Shown here: positions 6,950-15,100 of the stretch, in pieces
Layout: the number at the start of each line of letters is the position of its first letter
Position numbering within the stretch: position 1 is the first letter of the stretch
Assembly (NCBI GenBank): GCA_012961365.1
Contig: DTZN01000094.1
Coordinates: 1 to 15,403, forward strand
Source of the DNA: Hydrogenothermaceae bacterium
GTDB taxonomy: Bacteria > Aquificota > Aquificia > Aquificales > Hydrogenothermaceae
Direction: 5' to 3'
Length of the DNA stretch: 15,403 bases
The notes under the pieces: model-generated
Told to the model about the DNA's origin: nothing
Database searches by the model: none
The model's input: the letters and a program-made list of their open reading frames with translations, nothing else
Program-made: the position numbers and the translations under genes

Positions 6950-7557
6950 AACATCTCCCTTGATAAGCTTGAGTACCTCTCTTCTTTCCATGGGTCTCCT
7001 TTCATATGATAGCCTCTTTGTTCCCAAAATCCTGGGGCATCTTCTGGTATAAATTCAACCCCTGAAACGAATTTTGCACTTTTCCAAGCGTATAGTTTTG
7101 GAATGACTAATCTTAAAGGATATCCATGGTCTGCTGGAATTGGCTTTCCTTGAAGCATATATGCAAAAATTACATCTTCATCAAAAAAATATTCTAAAGG
7201 AACATTAGTTGTGTATCCATCTAGACAGTGGACCATTACAGATTTTGCAGTAGGTTTTATCTTAACGAGCTTTTTTATTTCATTTACATGAAAACCTATC
7301 CATTCTACTTCTTTACAGCTCCACCTTGTTACACAGTGAAAATCTGCTATTAGCTTAACAGGTTCAAGGTCTTTGATTTCATCATAAGTTAATGCAATAG
7401 GTTGTTCAACCTCTCCAAAAATTCTAAATCTATACATATTTATATCTAAATAAGTTGGAGGTCCTGCTATATCTAAAATTTGCAATCTGTCTACCCAATG
7501 TTGACCAGGAGGAAGTCTGTCTTTTTTAAAATTTATAGGGCTTATTATTGTTTTCAT
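6946..7557 (-). CDS. Sulfite-oxidase-fold molybdopterin oxidoreductase (YuiH-like)
   Basis: A 203-residue protein consisting of the sulfite oxidase molybdopterin domain alone. PPGQHWVDRLQILDIAGPP (16-34), RIFGEVEQP (45-53) and DFHCVTRWSCKEVEWIG (72-88) are visible; C75 is the expected molybdenum ligand. GKPIPADHGYPLRLVIP (137-153) and the WKSAKFV strand complete the fold. There is no signal peptide, so it is probably cytoplasmic like YuiH and unlike exported MsrP. The physiological substrate (sulfite, methionine sulfoxide or other) cannot be told. It starts with ATG and an AAGGAG site 11 bases after the regulator gene, and overlaps the Spy-like gene by 4 bases. Being second after a PerR-type gene suggests an oxidative-stress link, which is inference. 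Confidence 0.88.
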   Translation of the reverse strand: MKTIISPINFKKDRLPPGQHWVDRLQILDIAGPPTYLDINMYRFRIFGEVEQPIALTYDEIKDLEPVKLIADFHCVTRWSCKEVEWIGFHVNEIKKLVKIKPTAKSVMVHCLDGYTTNVPLEYFFDEDVIFAYMLQGKPIPADHGYPLRLVIPKLYAWKSAKFVSGVEFIPEDAPGFWEQRGYHMKGDPWKEERYSSLSREML

Positions 7558-7568
7558 TTATTACTCCT

Positions 7569-7967
7569 TTAAGATATACGCCCGTTATTACATTTTGGAC
7601 AAATTCCATAAAGAACAACAAATGAATTATTTACAGTATAACCCTTTTTTTGTGCTATATCTTTATTTATGTGAAGAAGTTCTCTTTCTACTATATCGTA
7701 TAAGCTTCCACATTTTTCACATTTAAAGTGATGATGTGGAGATATATTTGCATCAAATCTACTTACCTTACCATCGTTTATTTCTAGGATTTTTCCTTCT
7801 TCTACAAGAACTTTTAAATTTCTATAAACTGTTCCTAAACTTATATTTGGTATTTGTTTTTTTGCTTGTTCATATACCCAGTCAGCAGTTGGATGTGTAT
7901 TTGTAGAAGCTACTATATCGTATATTATATTTCTTTGTTGAGTGTTTCTTCTTTTTATTTTATACAT
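7569..7967 (-). CDS. perR: Fur-family peroxide regulator, PerR-like
   Basis: A 132-residue Fur-family regulator: winged helix (about 8-70) with THPTADWVYEQA and NISLGTVYRNLKVL, then the metal-binding dimer domain. Two CxxC pairs (C83/C86 and C123/C126) should hold structural zinc. Aligning by eye to Bacillus PerR, the regulatory-site ligands H25, D72, H78, H80 and D91 are all kept. Asp rather than Glu at position 91 favours a peroxide-sensing PerR over an iron-sensing Fur. In PerR, Fe-bound protein is inactivated when H2O2 oxidises site histidines. It starts with ATG after GAGGTGAT and is first of a tightly packed five-gene minus-strand array, divergent from the copper-type efflux operon. A promoter is visible just upstream. 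Confidence 0.88.
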   Translation of the reverse strand: MYKIKRRNTQQRNIIYDIVASTNTHPTADWVYEQAKKQIPNISLGTVYRNLKVLVEEGKILEINDGKVSRFDANISPHHHFKCEKCGSLYDIVERELLHINKDIAQKKGYTVNNSFVVLYGICPKCNNGRIS

Positions 7968-8013
7968 TCTTTATCACCTCTTTAGGCTTTAAAGATATTA
8001 GTAAGCATTATTA

Positions 8014-8041
8014 ATTATATATATTAGTTTAGTTTTTTCAA
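8014..8041 (-). promoter_or_regulatory. Promoter of the perR array
   Basis: On the minus strand TTGAAA (8036-8041) and a perfect TATAAT (8014-8019) are 16 bases apart. Transcription would start near 8007, about 40 bases upstream of the perR ATG. The surrounding AT-rich sequence could contain a PerR box, but I could not find a convincing symmetrical match. Confidence 0.6.
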
Positions 8042-8075
8042 TAATTTATCTCATAATGATTTTTTTAAGTTTTAT

Positions 8076-8092
8076 TACTATTGACGATAGTA
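8076..8092. promoter_or_regulatory. Palindromic operator, probably for the BlaI/CopY-type repressor
   Basis: TACTATTGACGATAGTA is a 6-5-6 perfect palindrome with TACTA and TAGTA half-sites, like the TACTA...TAGTA operators of staphylococcal BlaI/MecI, though one base longer overall. It covers the -35 element (8081-8086) of the efflux operon, so bound repressor would block polymerase. The repressor candidate is the second gene of this operon. Confidence 0.6.
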
Positions 8093-8109
8093 GAAAGATG
8101 TTTTAAATT
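8081..8109 (+). promoter_or_regulatory. Promoter of the copper/silver-type efflux operon
   Basis: TTGACG (8081-8086) and TAAATT (8104-8109) are separated by 17 bases. The predicted start is near 8116, about 30 bases before the lipoprotein ATG at 8145, whose ribosome site AAGGAG is at 8131-8136. The palindromic operator overlaps the -35 box. Confidence 0.6.
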
Positions 8110-8144
8110 TTAATTGTAAAAAAAATTATAAAGGAGATTATCTG

Positions 8145-8546
8145 ATGAAAAAACTAATTTCTTTTTACACAATTCTTCTAGCATTTTTACTTTTAGTAAC
8201 TTTTACTTCTTGTGAAAAAAAAGAAGCATTTAAAAAACAACTAGAAAGTGGCGGATATAAGGCTGTAATAACTTCCGAGCAACCTCCACATGTAGGAATA
8301 AATATCTGGAAAATAAAAATTTACTCTCCTGATGGAAAACTTTTAACTGGAGCTAAGGTTAGTGTAAATGGTTATATGCCTCCAATGCCAGGAATGCCTG
8401 AAATGAGTTTTGACTATCCAGTAGAGGATAAAGGAAGTTATTATGAATCTAAAGTTAATCTTTCTATGGCTGGAACTTGGCAAATTACAATAAAAGCAGA
8501 AAAAGATGGTAAAGTTGCTGTATTTAAATTTGGTTTTAATCTGTAA
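8145..8546 (+). CDS. Methionine-rich YtkA-like lipoprotein, possible periplasmic metal-binding protein
   Basis: A 133-residue exported protein. The N-terminus is a lipoprotein signal with Cys at residue 23 (VTFTSC; Phe at -3 is a little atypical). The remainder is a small beta-sandwich resembling YtkA/FixH-like domains: GINIWKIKIYSPDGKLLTGA (51-70), then a Met/Pro loop with M78, M81, M84 and M87, and a closing AGTWQITIKAE strand. Methionine clusters spaced like this in periplasmic proteins commonly bind Cu(I) or Ag(I). It is the first gene of the efflux operon, directly behind the repressed promoter, and there is no CusF gene, so it may deliver metal to the pump or signal to the membrane protease. 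The fold is fairly clear, the metal role is inference. Confidence 0.75.
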   Translation: MKKLISFYTILLAFLLLVTFTSCEKKEAFKKQLESGGYKAVITSEQPPHVGINIWKIKIYSPDGKLLTGAKVSVNGYMPPMPGMPEMSFDYPVEDKGSYYESKVNLSMAGTWQITIKAEKDGKVAVFKFGFNL

Positions 8547-8557
8547 AGGAAAATTTA

Positions 8558-8986
8558 ATGGAATTCTTTAAAAAAGCTTTTAAAACTTTAAAGTTTAAGC
8601 AAAATAAACCAAGTCCTTTTGGAGATTTAGAAGAAAAAGTAATGGAAACTGTTTGGAAATTAGGGAATGCTACAGTTAGTGAAACACGGGAGTTTTTAGG
8701 GAAAGATAAATTTGCCCATACTACTATAATGACTATTTTAGACAGATTATATAAAAAAGGAATTTTGACAAGAAAAAAAGAAGGAAAGGGTTATAGGTAT
8801 TATCCATTAATAACAAAAGATGAGTTTGAAAAAGCAATAGCCAAAAAGGTTGTTTCTGATATGGTTAAAAATAATCCTTCTTTGGCTATACCTGCATTTG
8901 AAGGGGTTGTAGAGGAATTATCCTCTGAAGAAATTGAAAAATTAAAAAAACTTATAAAAGAAAAAATAAAAAATGAAAAAAAATAA
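8558..8986 (+). CDS. BlaI/MecI/CopY-family transcriptional repressor
   Basis: A 142-residue protein with the winged-helix domain of this family at about 21-84. FGDLEEKVMETVWKLGNATV (21-40) starts the first helix, FAHTTIMTILDRLYKKGIL (52-70) is the recognition region with the conserved T-T-I-x-T-x-L-x-R-L pattern, and RKKEGKGYRYYPL (72-84) is the wing. A C-terminal helical dimer region with acidic, Lys-rich end follows. Family members repress beta-lactamase/PBP2a genes or, as CopY, copper genes; the CopY C-terminal CxC zinc/copper motif is absent here. It is followed by and overlaps an M56 protease gene, the partner arrangement of BlaI-BlaR1, so release by proteolysis is the expected mode. It probably binds the palindrome at 8076-8092 and so controls its own operon. 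Confidence 0.9.
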   Translation: MEFFKKAFKTLKFKQNKPSPFGDLEEKVMETVWKLGNATVSETREFLGKDKFAHTTIMTILDRLYKKGILTRKKEGKGYRYYPLITKDEFEKAIAKKVVSDMVKNNPSLAIPAFEGVVEELSSEEIEKLKKLIKEKIKNEKK

Positions 8987-9755
8987 TATCATTTTTAGCT
9001 TTTTGCTTTTAGTTTCTTTTTTTTATATTTATTTATTTTTTAAATTAGCTTCATATTTAGAATTTTGGATAATAGACTTACAAAATTGCTATAAAGTTAT
9101 GAAGTTAAATTGGTTTTTAATTGAGCATATTAATATATTTTTCTATATATTCTTATTTTTAGTAATGGGATTTTATATTACAAAAGCAGTATTTACTTTT
9201 ATATTTAGTTTAAAAAAACTATTAGAAATAAAGCGAAATATATTTCTCTTAAAAATCAAGCAATTTAAAAATATAATTGTAATAGACTATCCTTCTATAG
9301 TTGCATTTAATTTTTTAAATAAAATAGTTTTATCCAATAAGATTTTTAAAAAATTAAACAAAAAAGAAAGGAAAACTATATTTTTACATGAAAAAGGCCA
9401 TTTAAATTCCTTAGATAGTTTTAAATTGTTTTTTACAGACATTTTGCTTACCCTTTTTCCTAATTTCCTAAAAGAAAAAATTTTTAGGATTTTTGTATTA
9501 GCATCTGAAGAAAATGCAGATAAATTTGCCACTAAAATTGTTGGTAAAAAAGTATTGGCAGACACTCTTTTAAACGTTGTTTCATTAAATAGTTCTTATC
9601 CTCTCATGAACAACTTTACTCAAGAAAGGCTAAAACTTTTATTAGAAGATAAAGATGTGAAAGTTCCTAAATATATTTGGTTTATTTATATTTTTTTTAT
9701 ATCTATCCTTCTTCTTTTAGTTTACTATAAAACCTGCCTTTGTGGAGCTATGTAA
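8973..9755 (+). CDS. BlaR1-like M56 membrane metalloprotease with minimal external parts
   Basis: A 260-residue membrane protein with a zinc protease domain. HEKGH (139-143) is the HExxH site and EENAD (179-183) gives the ExxAD third-ligand motif, as in peptidase M56 (BlaR1/MecR1). Hydrophobic helices lie at about 6-26, 54-79 and 234-252. With the protease in the cytoplasm, the topology leaves outside only a 27-residue loop (27-53, with C39 and M43) and an 8-residue tail, KTCLCGAM. BlaR1 has a large penicillin-binding sensor at that end; here it is absent. The gene overlaps the repressor gene by 14 bases and has no strong ribosome site, so the two are probably made together. Cleavage of the BlaI-type repressor is inferred from the family; the CxC tail as metal sensor is my hypothesis. 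Confidence 0.82.
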   Translation: MKKNNIIFSFLLLVSFFYIYLFFKLASYLEFWIIDLQNCYKVMKLNWFLIEHINIFFYIFLFLVMGFYITKAVFTFIFSLKKLLEIKRNIFLLKIKQFKNIIVIDYPSIVAFNFLNKIVLSNKIFKKLNKKERKTIFLHEKGHLNSLDSFKLFFTDILLTLFPNFLKEKIFRIFVLASEENADKFATKIVGKKVLADTLLNVVSLNSSYPLMNNFTQERLKLLLEDKDVKVPKYIWFIYIFFISILLLLVYYKTCLCGAM

Positions 9756-10973
9756 ATGAAAAAAATCTTTCTGTTTTTATTATTAATTGCAAATTTAACA
9801 TACGCAGAAAATTTATCAGAAATCGTAAAAATAGCATATAAAAATCACCCAAAATTAAAAGCAATAGAAGAAAAATTAAAAGCTTTAAAGGCAAGAGAAA
9901 CTTTTGAAACTTCTCTACCAGACCCTGTAGTTAACTTTTCTATTAATGATATTCAAATTTTTTATAAGCCCTTTGCTAGAGATTTAGAACCAATGCAAAC
10001 TATAAACATAGGTATTTCTCAAAAAATTCCATACTTACCAAAATTAAGACTTAAATCTTTGATTATTAAAACTATTTACGATAAAACCTACTATAAATTA
10101 AAAGCAGAAAAACAAGAAATTATTTATCAAATTTATAAAAATTTATATCTATACTGGCAAATAAAAGAAAAGCTAAAAATAATAAACGAATATAAAGAAA
10201 TAGCAAGACAGTTAATAGGATTTTCAAATACTTTATATAGTGTAGGTAGGGTATCTCAAGCAGAAGTTTTTAATGCAAATGTTTTTTATTCTGAGCTTTT
10301 ACAAAAGGAAGTATTTTTAAAAGGAAGATTAAAGCAAATAAAAGCTAATTTAAGATATTATGCTAATTTAAAGCTTGATACATCAAATATTTCACTACCA
10401 ACACCAAGAGAAATTTCAGGATTAAACACATTTATTGAGACAATGAAAAATAATAATCCAGAACTTATGTTTGTAAATATATCTATAGAAGAGGCAAAGA
10501 AAAAGGTAAAACTTGCAGAACTTGATTATAAGCCTGATTTTACAGTATTTGGCTCTTACTCTTACAGAGATGTTTACAGAGATTATATTTCTTTTGGGAT
10601 AAGTTTTAATATTCCAATTTGGGCAAAAAAAAGGCAGGATAAGAAGGTTTTAGAAGAAACAAATTTAAAACTTGAAAAAATAAAAATATACAAAGATAAA
10701 TATAATTTACTAAAATCAAAACTAGAAGAAAATTTCTTCAAAGCTAAAACTGCTTATGAAAGCTACAAGATTTTTAGCCAGTTGTTAAAACCTCAAACAG
10801 AAAAAGTTTATGAAAGTATTCTTTCTGAGTATCAGGTTGGAGAAAAAAATATATTTGATGTATTAAAGGCTTTAAAGCAAATATTAACAGTAAAACTAAA
10901 ATTAATTGATGAAATAGTAAATTTCCACATTGCATATAAAACCATAGAAAGATTGGCTGGAGTTATAAAATGA
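9756..10973 (+). CDS. TolC-family outer-membrane channel of a heavy-metal efflux pump (CusC/CzcC-like)
   Basis: A 405-residue precursor with a signal peptide (1-17, cut near NLTYA), followed by the paired alpha-helical hairpins and beta strands of outer membrane efflux proteins. Typical signs are PDPVVNFSIND near residue 50, YLYWQIKEKLKIINEYKEIA with long helices in the middle, LAELDYKPDFTVFGSYSYR around 250, and YESILSEYQVGEKNIFDVLKA near 355. It forms the outer-membrane exit duct for the adaptor and pump encoded directly downstream. The ATG touches the preceding stop, with GGAG eight bases upstream, and its stop overlaps the next start as ATGA. The closest functional label is CusC-like, from the pump's copper-type residues. 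Confidence 0.88.
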   Translation: MKKIFLFLLLIANLTYAENLSEIVKIAYKNHPKLKAIEEKLKALKARETFETSLPDPVVNFSINDIQIFYKPFARDLEPMQTINIGISQKIPYLPKLRLKSLIIKTIYDKTYYKLKAEKQEIIYQIYKNLYLYWQIKEKLKIINEYKEIARQLIGFSNTLYSVGRVSQAEVFNANVFYSELLQKEVFLKGRLKQIKANLRYYANLKLDTSNISLPTPREISGLNTFIETMKNNNPELMFVNISIEEAKKKVKLAELDYKPDFTVFGSYSYRDVYRDYISFGISFNIPIWAKKRQDKKVLEETNLKLEKIKIYKDKYNLLKSKLEENFFKAKTAYESYKIFSQLLKPQTEKVYESILSEYQVGEKNIFDVLKALKQILTVKLKLIDEIVNFHIAYKTIERLAGVIK

Positions 10974-12163
10974 AAAACAAATTATTTATTATGATTGTTG
11001 CATTGGCTTTTGCTGCTGTAGGACTGGTTGCCGGTTTTGTATTTAAAGTTTACGAAAAGATAGATTTTTCAGGCTTGATATATAAAGAAGATAAAACAGT
11101 AGAAAGTGCAAAACTTCCAGTTAAAACAACAGACAAACCAGTTGGTATTTTAACAGTAGAACAGCTTTTTAATATAGATACTATTCTTGTTAGAAAAATT
11201 AATTTAGTCAAAACAATAGAAACTTATGCAGATGTAGTCCATCCTGAAACAGATATAAAAGATATTACATTTAAAATTGATGGGTATGTGGAAGAAATTT
11301 ATGCAGACTTTACAGGAGAATATGTAAAAAAAGGGCAACCTTTAGTAAAAATTTATAGTCCAAAACTTGTTTCTGCTCAGGAAGAATTTTTAAGGGCTTA
11401 TGATTACCTGAAAAGTATTCAAAATTCAAATGACAGTGTTTTAAAATCATCTGCTCAAAAGTTTTACGAAGCAGCATATAAAAGGCTTTTATACTGGGAT
11501 ATTACTCCTAAGCAGATAGAAAAGCTTAAAGAAACAAGAAAAGTTTTGAAAACTATGACTTTGTATTCCCCTTATGATGGTTGGATAATGGAAAAATTCG
11601 TTTATCTAGGTTCAAAAGTTGAAGTAGGAAAGCCTCTTTTTAGAATAGCTAAACATGAAAAATTATGGGTTTTAGCAAAAATTTATGAAGCAGATATTCC
11701 TTTTGTTAAAGAAGGGCAAACAGTTGAACTTATTTTTGATAGTTATCCTAAGAAAACTATAAAAGGAAAGATTGACTATATATATCCAATGATGGATTAT
11801 AAAAACAGAACTAGAGATGTTCGTATTGTTATAGATAACAAGGACTACAAATATTTGCCGGGAATGTATGCAAAAGTGAATATTAAAATACCTCTTGGAA
11901 AAGTTTTAGCCCTTCCTGATACTGCAGTAATAAACACTGGAAAAAAACAGGTTGTATTTTGGCAGAAGGAAAAAGGAGTATTTGAGCCTGTGTTTGTGAA
12001 ACTTGGAAGATATGTAGATGGATACTATGAGATATTAAAAGGTGTTCATGAGGGAATGGTTGTTGCTAATTCTGCACTATTTTTATTAGATGCAGATGCA
12101 CAGTTAAGAGGCAAATACTCAAAAGGTAAAAAACAAATACAAATGACACATCATCAACATTAA
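10970..12163 (+). CDS. cusB: Periplasmic adaptor (membrane fusion protein) of the efflux pump, CusB-like
   Basis: A 397-residue RND adaptor anchored by an N-terminal hydrophobic helix (about 5-26). The half-motifs of the lipoyl domain are seen as FKIDGYVEEIYADFTGEYVKKG (101-122) and YSPYDGWIMEKFVYLGSKVEVG (199-220), flanking a short helical hairpin. IYSPKLVSAQEEFL (128-141) is characteristic of CusB-group adaptors. The beta-barrel part has GKIDYIYPMMD and YLPGMYAKVNI, and the C-terminus ends with a His-containing MTHHQH. The heavy-metal-binding YxCPMHP domain that precedes many CusB homologs is missing, which leaves the Met-rich lipoprotein upstream as the obvious extra binding site. The gene overlaps the channel gene by four bases. 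Confidence 0.9.
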   Translation: MKNKLFIMIVALAFAAVGLVAGFVFKVYEKIDFSGLIYKEDKTVESAKLPVKTTDKPVGILTVEQLFNIDTILVRKINLVKTIETYADVVHPETDIKDITFKIDGYVEEIYADFTGEYVKKGQPLVKIYSPKLVSAQEEFLRAYDYLKSIQNSNDSVLKSSAQKFYEAAYKRLLYWDITPKQIEKLKETRKVLKTMTLYSPYDGWIMEKFVYLGSKVEVGKPLFRIAKHEKLWVLAKIYEADIPFVKEGQTVELIFDSYPKKTIKGKIDYIYPMMDYKNRTRDVRIVIDNKDYKYLPGMYAKVNIKIPLGKVLALPDTAVINTGKKQVVFWQKEKGVFEPVFVKLGRYVDGYYEILKGVHEGMVVANSALFLLDADAQLRGKYSKGKKQIQMTHHQH

Positions 12164-12188
12164 AGAATTTTTATCATAAGGGTTTACT

Positions 12189-15100
12189 ATGATTGAAAAA
12201 ATAATAGAATGGTCTGTAAAAAATAAGCTTATTGTTTTGACTATTGTTTTTATGATAACAGGGGTTTCCTTTTGGGCTTTAAAGAAAACCCCTTTAGATG
12301 CTATCCCTGACCTTTCACCTCCTCAAGTAATTGTATGGACAAAATGGTCAGGGCAATCACCATCAGTAATAGAAGACCAAATAACATATCCTATTGTTAG
12401 CACCCTTTTATCTGTTCCAAATATTGAAACTGTTAGAGGAGTTTCTTCTTTTGAAACTTCAGCTGTTTATGTAATCTTTAAAGAAGGAACAGATATATAC
12501 TGGGCAAGAAGTAGAGTTTTAGAATATTTATCTCAAATAAAAGATAAACTACCAAAAACTGCAGAAATAACACTAGGACCTGATGCTACAGGAGTTGGTT
12601 GGGTATTCGAGTATGCAATTTTTTCTGAAAAAAGAAACTTGTGGCAACTTAGAACTCTACAAGATTGGTATCTAAGGTATTCTTTACTTTCTGTAGATGG
12701 TGTTTCTGAAGTTGCATCTATTGGTGGTTTTGTAAAAGGCTATCAAATTACCGTGAACCCTCAAAAATTAAGAATTTATGATGTGTCAATTAAAGAAATT
12801 CTAAAGGCTTTAAGGAAAAACAATAATGATACAGGTGGAAGAATTATAGAGCATAATGGTTTTGAATATATAATTCAAGCAAAGGGATATATACAAAGTC
12901 TTGAAGATATTAAAAATATAACAATCAAAACAGATAAAAATGGTATTCCAATAAGAATAAAAGACATAGCATTAGTTGAAATTGTTCCTATGCCAAGAAG
13001 AGGATTAGTGGATTTAAATGGTATAGGGGAGGTAGTTGGTGGAATTGTTGTAATGAGATTTGGTGAGAATGCTTACAAAGTTATTCAGGCTATTAAAGAA
13101 AAACTAAATGAGATAAAACAAGCTTTACCAAAAGATGTAAAAATTATTATAACTTATGACCGCTCAGAACTTATTGAAAAAGCAGTTGCTACATTAAAAA
13201 GGGCATTACTTGAAGAAAGTTTAATAGTTATAGTTGTTGTAGGTTTGTTTTTACTTCATTTTAGAAGTGCTTTAGTTATTATACTCACCCTTCCTTTAGC
13301 TGTTTTAATAGGATTTTTATTTATGAAAATGTTTAACATTACATCTAATATTATGTCTTTAGGTGGTATTGCTATTGCCATTGGTGCTATGGTAGATGGT
13401 GCTATCGTAATGGTTGAAAATGCCCATAAACATTTAGAAAAGTTAAAAAGGAAAAAAGGCAAAATAACCAATGAAGATAGAATAAAAGCAATTTTAACTG
13501 CATCAAAACAGGTTGGAAAACCAATATTTTTTGCTCTTATTATTATTGTTGTCTCATTTTTACCAGTTTTTGCATTAACAGGACAGGAAGGGTTATTATT
13601 TAAACCTTTAGCCTATACAAAAACATTTACAATGCTAGCCGCTTCTGTATTAGCTATAACTTTAGTTCCAATTCTCATGATATGGTTAATAAAAGGTAAA
13701 ATTTTTCCTGAAAATAAAAATCCTATAAACTGGTTAATTGTTAAACTTTATTCTCCTATTATTAAGATAACTTTAAAGGCTAGATATTTAGTTTTAATTT
13801 TTACATTGTTAGCTCTTTATATGGTATATCCTCTTTATAAAAAGTTATCTTGGGAATTTATGCCAATGCTAAATGAACAAACATTTATGTATATGCCAGT
13901 TACTCCATTTGGAATTTCTGCAGATGAAGCTAAAAGGATTACACAACTAACAGATAAAATTTTAGCTTCTTTCCCAGAAGTAGATACAGTATTTGGAAAA
14001 GCAGGTAGAGCAGAAACCGCAACAGACCCTGCACCTTTATCTATGATAGAAACAATAATTACATTTAAGCCTAAAGAATACTGGCGAGAAGGAATGACAT
14101 ATGAAAAGTTAATGCAAGAAATGGAAGACAAATTAAAAATTTACGGTCTTACAAATAGCTGGACATACCCAATAAGGGGAAGAATTGACATGTTATTAAC
14201 AGGTATTAGAACACCTATTGGTATAAAACTTTATGGAGATGATTTAGGAAAATTACAAGAAATTGCAACAAAAATTGAAAAAGCTTTATCAAAAATGCCA
14301 GAAAGTTTATCTGTTTTTGCTGATAGAGTTGCTCAAGGTTATTACCTATATATAGATATAGATAAGAAGAAATTAGCTAGATATGGACTTACTACTGATG
14401 ATGTTTTAACTGTAGTTCAAACTGCAGTTGGTGGAATGCCTATTTCTACCATTTACAAAGGATTAGAAAGATATCCTCTACTTATAAGATTTCCTTATGA
14501 TTATAGAAATAATATAAAAGCTTTGGAAAATTTAATAATCCCAACACCATTAAATAGAGGTATTTTATTAAAAGAAGTCGCGAAAGTTTACTATCAAGAA
14601 GCTCCATCTGTAATAAAATCAGAAAAAGGTATGAAAGTTGTATTTATATACATAACTCCACAACCAAATATTACTCCTGAAGAATATGTAAACAAAGCAA
14701 AAACAGTTTTAGCAAGTTTAGATATACCATCTGGATATTTTATGGAATGGGCAGGGCAAAGTCAATATTTAGAAAGTGCAAAAGAAAGGTTAAAGTTTAT
14801 TATTCCTTTAACTATTCTTATTATATTCTTACTTGTTTATATAACATTTAAAGATTTATCAAATACATTAATTGTAATGTTATCACTACCTTTTGCTACA
14901 CTTGGGGGTCTTTGGTATTTAGATTATCTTAATTTTAATATGAGTATTGCTGTTGTTGTTGGATTTTTAGCACTTTTAGGGGTGGCGGCAGAAACTGCAA
15001 TAGTTATGGTTATTTACTTAGAAGATGCTGTTAAGAATAAATTAAAAGAGCATGGGAAAATAACTAAAGATATTTTCTTTAAAGCTATTTATGAAGGAGC

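Noticed and set aside
6950..7027. Upstream start (7027) for the Spy/CpxP-like protein
   Set aside because: It would add a charged 26-residue extension before the signal peptide and overlap the upstream enzyme by about 80 bases; the ATGA-overlap start at 6949 has a ribosome site and a proper signal peptide.
8007..8019. Possible PerR box near the perR -10
   Set aside because: The half-sites read as direct rather than inverted repeats, and AT-rich DNA gives many partial matches.
8558..9755. Beta-lactam resistance regulator (true BlaI-BlaR1)
   Set aside because: No beta-lactamase or penicillin-binding sensor domain is present, and the pair lies inside a metal-efflux operon.
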